Assembly (NCBI GenBank): GCA_045534095.1
Contig: JAZSJA010000079.1
Coordinates: 1 to 10,363 of the forward strand
DNA length: 10,363 nt
Reading direction: 5' to 3'
DNA from: UMGS1279 sp045534095
GTDB lineage: Bacteria; Bacillota; Clostridia; Oscillospirales; Acutalibacteraceae
In this document: piece by piece, positions 7,613-10,363 of the stretch
How positions within the stretch are numbered: position 1 is the first letter of the stretch
Layout of the letters: each line of letters starts with the position of its first letter
The notes under the pieces: generated by a model
Databases searched by the model: none
What the model saw: only the letters and a program-made list of their open reading frames with translations
Told to the model about the DNA's origin: nothing
Made by a program: the position numbers and the translations under genes

Positions 7613-9481
7613 ATGAAAAAAACAATTTGCTTAATTCTAAGTTTGGTGCTGATGTTCGGCCTTCTTAGTGGTTGTAGTTCTAAAGATAAGAAAAACGTCA
7701 GTTCAGAAAGTGATTCGGCAGAAAATATCGACCAAACCGATGATCAAGATATCACCGAATCTGAGGATGAAGAGGAATCTGAGGATGAATTCGAATACGA
7801 GGATGAATTCGAATATGATGACAGTTTTGAATATGATGATGAATGGGTTGATGATTCCTATAACGCAGACGATTATGAAGATTGGGAAGATTGGGAAGAG
7901 GATTGGGAATTAGAAGAGTATGAGGTTTATGAAACAACCCTTGAAATCTATAATTCCAAAGACCCTATCATTAAAAATTATCAGGGCTTTAGCGGCGGTA
8001 TTTATCACGCATATGGATTTATGAAAGATGATACCACAGGCAGAGTTTATAGCGATAAAATGATGGGTGTTGAACTTGACCGTCTTCAGGATACCGGAAT
8101 TAAGGTTGTTCGCACACGGTATCAGAGTCAGTGGATGTGGAAAGACGCCATCGGTTATGATTGGAATTCAAAGCGTTTTAATTATTTCTGTGATTATGCA
8201 AAGGAAATGCAAAATCGCGATATCGATGTTATGATTCAGGTTGGTTGGCATTTTGATAAAATGTCGGGCTACGGTGTGGCATCAATTAACGATGTAGATT
8301 ATTTGTATGGTTATGGCGATGACCGCTACGGCGAAAGTGCAGGCTACAATTTTAAAGGCCTTTCAAAAAATGATGCCAGAATTGTAAAAGGCGCCCGCCG
8401 ATACGGTTATTGGATAAGCGAAACCTTAAAGCAACTTAGGGCAAGAGGCATTAACAACGCAAAATACCTTGCATATTGGGTAGAGCCTTGTAACGGTTAT
8501 ACCAAGCCACTTCAAAACAGCGGGCTTGATTCCACCGTTACTTTAAGTGGTTATTTGGAAGCAGGTCATGATAAAAAAGAATATGCACTTTTCTGTCGTG
8601 CAATGAGAAATAAGCTCGAAGAGGATGGAGTAGATAACACCGTAGAGCATGTGGGTCCAAATGAGACTTGTTCCACAACTGTTTTACCCGTAACTATGGA
8701 ATATATTCTTGAAAACGATCCCTCTCTTTTCACTATTTATTCTGCCCACCATTATCCTCAGTCTACGTCGGCGGTTAATGATACATATTATATTTATTCC
8801 AACTATTTGCAGGAATATTATATGGAACGCTTGAAAGAAGCAGGCCTTTATGGTAAGGTTCAGTTCTGGATGGATGAATTTAACTGTAAGGATCAGGGTG
8901 CAGAGTTTTTAGCTTCAGGTAATGCCTGGCTCGGTCTTCAAAATGCCATTTGTGCTATGACAGCACAGCAAAACGGAATTCAAAATATTATGCTTTGGAT
9001 GCCTTTTGACCAACTTTGGACCGACAGAAACTCTTCGGGCGGAGAGTTTTCAAACGGTATACATATGTGCGGTCTTGCTCCATCTTTATTCATTTCCGCA
9101 ACACCTTATGCAAAGTATTACACAAACGGATTGTTCACAAAATACAACTCTTGTAAAAAAGGTATTGTGTATCAAACAAATAACAAATATTTGGCTGAGG
9201 AAGAGTACGCAAGCGTGTACGTAAGCGCAATTAGAAATGATGACGATAAACTTGTTATAACGGTTGTTAATCTTAATGCGGAAGACGTTCGTATTCACGT
9301 TAATTTTGACGAAGCCATAAATACAACACTTTATCGTTACGTTTGTGAATCGGGTAATCTTAAACCTGATTTTAACGCAACACTTCCTGATGCAGACAAA
9401 ACCTACGGAAACGTAAAGGATAAATTCACAGATGTGTTGCCCGGCGGTTCAATAGCTGTATACACAGAAATTGTAGGATGA
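7613..9481 (+). CDS. Lipoprotein glycoside hydrolase, clan GH-A-like, with acidic spacer
   Basis: A 622-residue secreted lipoprotein. Residues 1-20 are a lipoprotein signal with lipobox LLSG followed by Cys21, so the mature protein is tethered to the outer face of the membrane. Residues ~32-107 are an extremely acidic spacer rich in Tyr, Trp and Phe, containing a hexapeptide repeat. Residues ~108-505 look like a (beta/alpha)8 retaining glycosidase: KVVRTRYQSQW (164-174), IQVGWHF (208-214), YLAYWVEPCN (285-294) with Glu291 as acid/base candidate, SAHHYP (377-382), and FWMDEFN (418-424) with Glu422 as nucleophile candidate. Residues ~530-620 form a beta-rich C-terminal domain (KLVITVVNLN, ending GGSIAVYTEIV), as in several GH-A families. 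The general acid motif reads VEP where NEP is usual. GH39, GH30, GH51 or an unassigned family are possible; I cannot choose. It is co-transcribed with the giant binding protein, suggesting it cleaves the glycan those modules bind. Confidence 0.82.
   Translation: MKKTICLILSLVLMFGLLSGCSSKDKKNVSSESDSAENIDQTDDQDITESEDEEESEDEFEYEDEFEYDDSFEYDDEWVDDSYNADDYEDWEDWEEDWELEEYEVYETTLEIYNSKDPIIKNYQGFSGGIYHAYGFMKDDTTGRVYSDKMMGVELDRLQDTGIKVVRTRYQSQWMWKDAIGYDWNSKRFNYFCDYAKEMQNRDIDVMIQVGWHFDKMSGYGVASINDVDYLYGYGDDRYGESAGYNFKGLSKNDARIVKGARRYGYWISETLKQLRARGINNAKYLAYWVEPCNGYTKPLQNSGLDSTVTLSGYLEAGHDKKEYALFCRAMRNKLEEDGVDNTVEHVGPNETCSTTVLPVTMEYILENDPSLFTIYSAHHYPQSTSAVNDTYYIYSNYLQEYYMERLKEAGLYGKVQFWMDEFNCKDQGAEFLASGNAWLGLQNAICAMTAQQNGIQNIMLWMPFDQLWTDRNSSGGEFSNGIHMCGLAPSLFISATPYAKYYTNGLFTKYNSCKKGIVYQTNNKYLAEEEYASVYVSAIRNDDDKLVITVVNLNAEDVRIHVNFDEAINTTLYRYVCESGNLKPDFNATLPDADKTYGNVKDKFTDVLPGGSIAVYTEIVG
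7781..7846 (+). repeat. 18-bp tandem repeat encoding acidic hexapeptides
   Basis: Units at 7781-7798, 7799-7816 and 7817-7834, plus a partial unit 7835-7846, encode EDEFEY, EDEFEY, DDSFEY and DDEW. The first two units differ by one base (final C versus T), pointing to recent slippage; the third is diverged. The repeat lies in the acidic spacer of the glycosidase lipoprotein and is in frame, so copy number could vary between strains without breaking the gene. Confidence 0.9.
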
Positions 9482-9493
9482 TTTATCGGTAAT

Positions 9494-9508
9494 AAACCTA
9501 TATGGTTT
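9494..9508. other. Small hairpin in the gap before the last gene
   Basis: AAACC-TATAT-GGTTT can pair as a 5-bp stem and is followed by TTATAAAATTTT. It lies in the 54-bp gap between the glycosidase gene and the next start. It is too weak and AU-rich to call a terminator; it might attenuate or protect the mRNA end, or be chance. Confidence 0.25.
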
Positions 9509-9523
9509 TTATAAAATTTTAAT

Positions 9524-9528
9524 GGAGG
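9524..9528 (+). promoter_or_regulatory. Ribosome binding site of the downstream modular protein
   Basis: GGAGG, 7 bases before the ATG at 9536; strong, and it fixes the start of the partial gene. Confidence 0.88.
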
Positions 9529-9535
9529 TATAATT

Positions 9536-10363
9536 ATGTCAAGAAAACTTTTGTCAGTTCTTTTGGCGGTGCTAATGGTAATAAGCTCTGTAAGCTGCTT
9601 GTTTACAGCCACTACCGTAACAGCATCGGCAGAAGGAACAAACCTTTTGGATGCAACAAAAGGTGCCGATTGGACTTCCGGTTGGAATGGTGAAGCCGGT
9701 AAGGACCTTGATGGCGAAATTATGGTTAAGGCAGCTTATCGTTCGGTTTATACCAAGGTAAGTCTTGCGCCTAATGCCAAGCACACCTTAACATTCAGCT
9801 TTGGTCAGACTAGAGTATATGATGTAAGGGTTATTCCCGCAAGTGAAATCAGCGACCCTACAACCGAGTTGAAGGTTCAAGGTTCCCAAGGTGGTATTGC
9901 CGCACCTGATGCTACCAATCTTGCAACAGGTACCTTTACTGCCGAGCTTACTTCAGGTGCACCTGTTGATGGAATTTTTTATTCTGCCAGCGAAACCTTT
10001 ACAACTAATTCCGAAAAGGAATACTACATCATTTTGGATTGTAAGGAGCCTTCTCCCAATTCCAAAAACAACGTAGTTTTAAAGGATTTAAAGATTGAGG
10101 AGCTTCCTGTTGACCCCAATGTACTCAATGATGATGCTATGGCAGACCTTACTTGGACTGCTCTTTGGGGTACTACTACCAGAGACCCCAAAACCGCTAA
10201 TCTTGATAAATCTCAGTCCAAGAGCGGTAATGCTTATGCTATGACATGGGGCGGTAATTCAAGATGGCGTGATAATTACACAACAGTTACCTTAGAGCCT
10301 AATACTACCTATGATTTTTCGTTCTATTATAAATCAAGCGAATCAGGTCAGGAGTATGTTGCC
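9536..10363 (+). CDS. Second secreted modular surface protein, 3' end beyond the window
   Basis: An open frame of 276 codons runs from the ATG at 9536 to the last base without a stop, so the gene continues outside the window. Residues 1-32 are a signal peptide (MSRKLLSVLLAVLMVISS, cleavage likely after ASA at 30-32). Residues 36-189 are a C-type module (NLLDATKGADWTSGWNG, then AYRSVYTKVSLAPNAKHTL, DVRVIPASEIS and VVLKDLKIEEL) and residues 196-276 are the first half of an A-type module (VLNDDAMADLTWTALWG, LDKSQSKSGNAYAMTWG, RWRDNYTTVTLEPNTTYDF). Both are paralogues of modules in the giant protein, but here the order starts with C. By analogy a B module is expected next and a wall-anchoring end later; neither can be seen. 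It follows the glycosidase gene by 54 bp on the same strand and is probably in the same operon. A glycan-binding or adhesive surface role is inferred from the shared modules. Confidence 0.88.
   Translation, partial: MSRKLLSVLLAVLMVISSVSCLFTATTVTASAEGTNLLDATKGADWTSGWNGEAGKDLDGEIMVKAAYRSVYTKVSLAPNAKHTLTFSFGQTRVYDVRVIPASEISDPTTELKVQGSQGGIAAPDATNLATGTFTAELTSGAPVDGIFYSASETFTTNSEKEYYIILDCKEPSPNSKNNVVLKDLKIEELPVDPNVLNDDAMADLTWTALWGTTTRDPKTANLDKSQSKSGNAYAMTWGGNSRWRDNYTTVTLEPNTTYDFSFYYKSSESGQEYVA
9641..10363 (+). repeat. Third, partial copy of the module cassette (C then A)
   Basis: Codes for a C module (9641-10102) and part of an A module (10121 to the window end). The A segment keeps near-identical phrases to A1 and A2, such as NLDKSQS and RDNYTTVTLEPN, showing the repeat family spreads across separate genes. 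Confidence 0.88.

Noticed and set aside
7668..7937. Frames on both strands over the acidic spacer, with Met/Asn- or His/Pro-rich products
   Set aside because: They are by-products of the GAT/GAA-rich repeat read in other frames.
9891..10076. Plus-strand 61-codon frame near the right end
   Set aside because: It lies in another frame inside the secreted modular protein that runs from 9536 to the window end, which has a signal peptide and a strong ribosome binding site.

Overview
The window looks like a chromosomal segment of a low-G+C, Gram-positive anaerobe of the Clostridia type, plausibly a gut or rumen polysaccharide degrader. The evidence is AT-rich intergenic DNA, strong GGAGG-type ribosome binding sites, a SPSTGD-type cell-wall sorting signal followed by a membrane segment and Lys-rich tail, a Gram-positive-style lipoprotein, and an AraC-family regulator next to genes for large surface proteins with carbohydrate-binding-like modules. 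Species cannot be named from the sequence alone.

Layout. Bases 1-255 are the 3' part of a barstar-like (barnase inhibitor) gene. It is followed by a hairpin terminator at 291-324 with a T run usable on both strands, placed between this gene and the convergent AraC-family gene (367-1239, minus strand). The AraC gene has a full-consensus sigma-A promoter (TTGACA, 17 bp, TATAAT) in the 410-bp AT-rich divergent intergenic region. From 1650 a rightward gene cluster begins: a 1986-residue secreted, probably wall-anchored modular protein (1650-7610); a lipoprotein glycoside hydrolase with a very acidic, aromatic-rich N-terminal spacer (7613-9481), starting 2 bp after the previous stop; and, after 54 bp, another secreted modular protein (9536 to beyond the window end) built from the same modules.

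The most striking structure is modular. The giant protein holds an A-B-C cassette of three related ~150-170-residue beta-sandwich-like modules, duplicated in tandem with a period near 1.5 kb. Modules C and A then reappear in that order in the downstream gene. All of these modules share one core motif (aromatic-R-S/D-x-Y/F-T/V-x-V/L-x-L-x-x-x-T-x-Y-x-L/F-x-F) and a closing L-x-D-F/L-x-L-V-like strand, so they appear to be paralogues of one domain. Four CBM4/9-like jelly-roll modules and one InlB-type repeat follow in the giant protein.

Inferred system: the AraC-family protein senses a sugar or envelope signal and controls the cluster. The two modular proteins would display many binding modules at the cell surface, and the membrane-tethered clan GH-A-like enzyme would cut the captured glycan. 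The substrate and the exact enzyme family cannot be assigned from the sequence.
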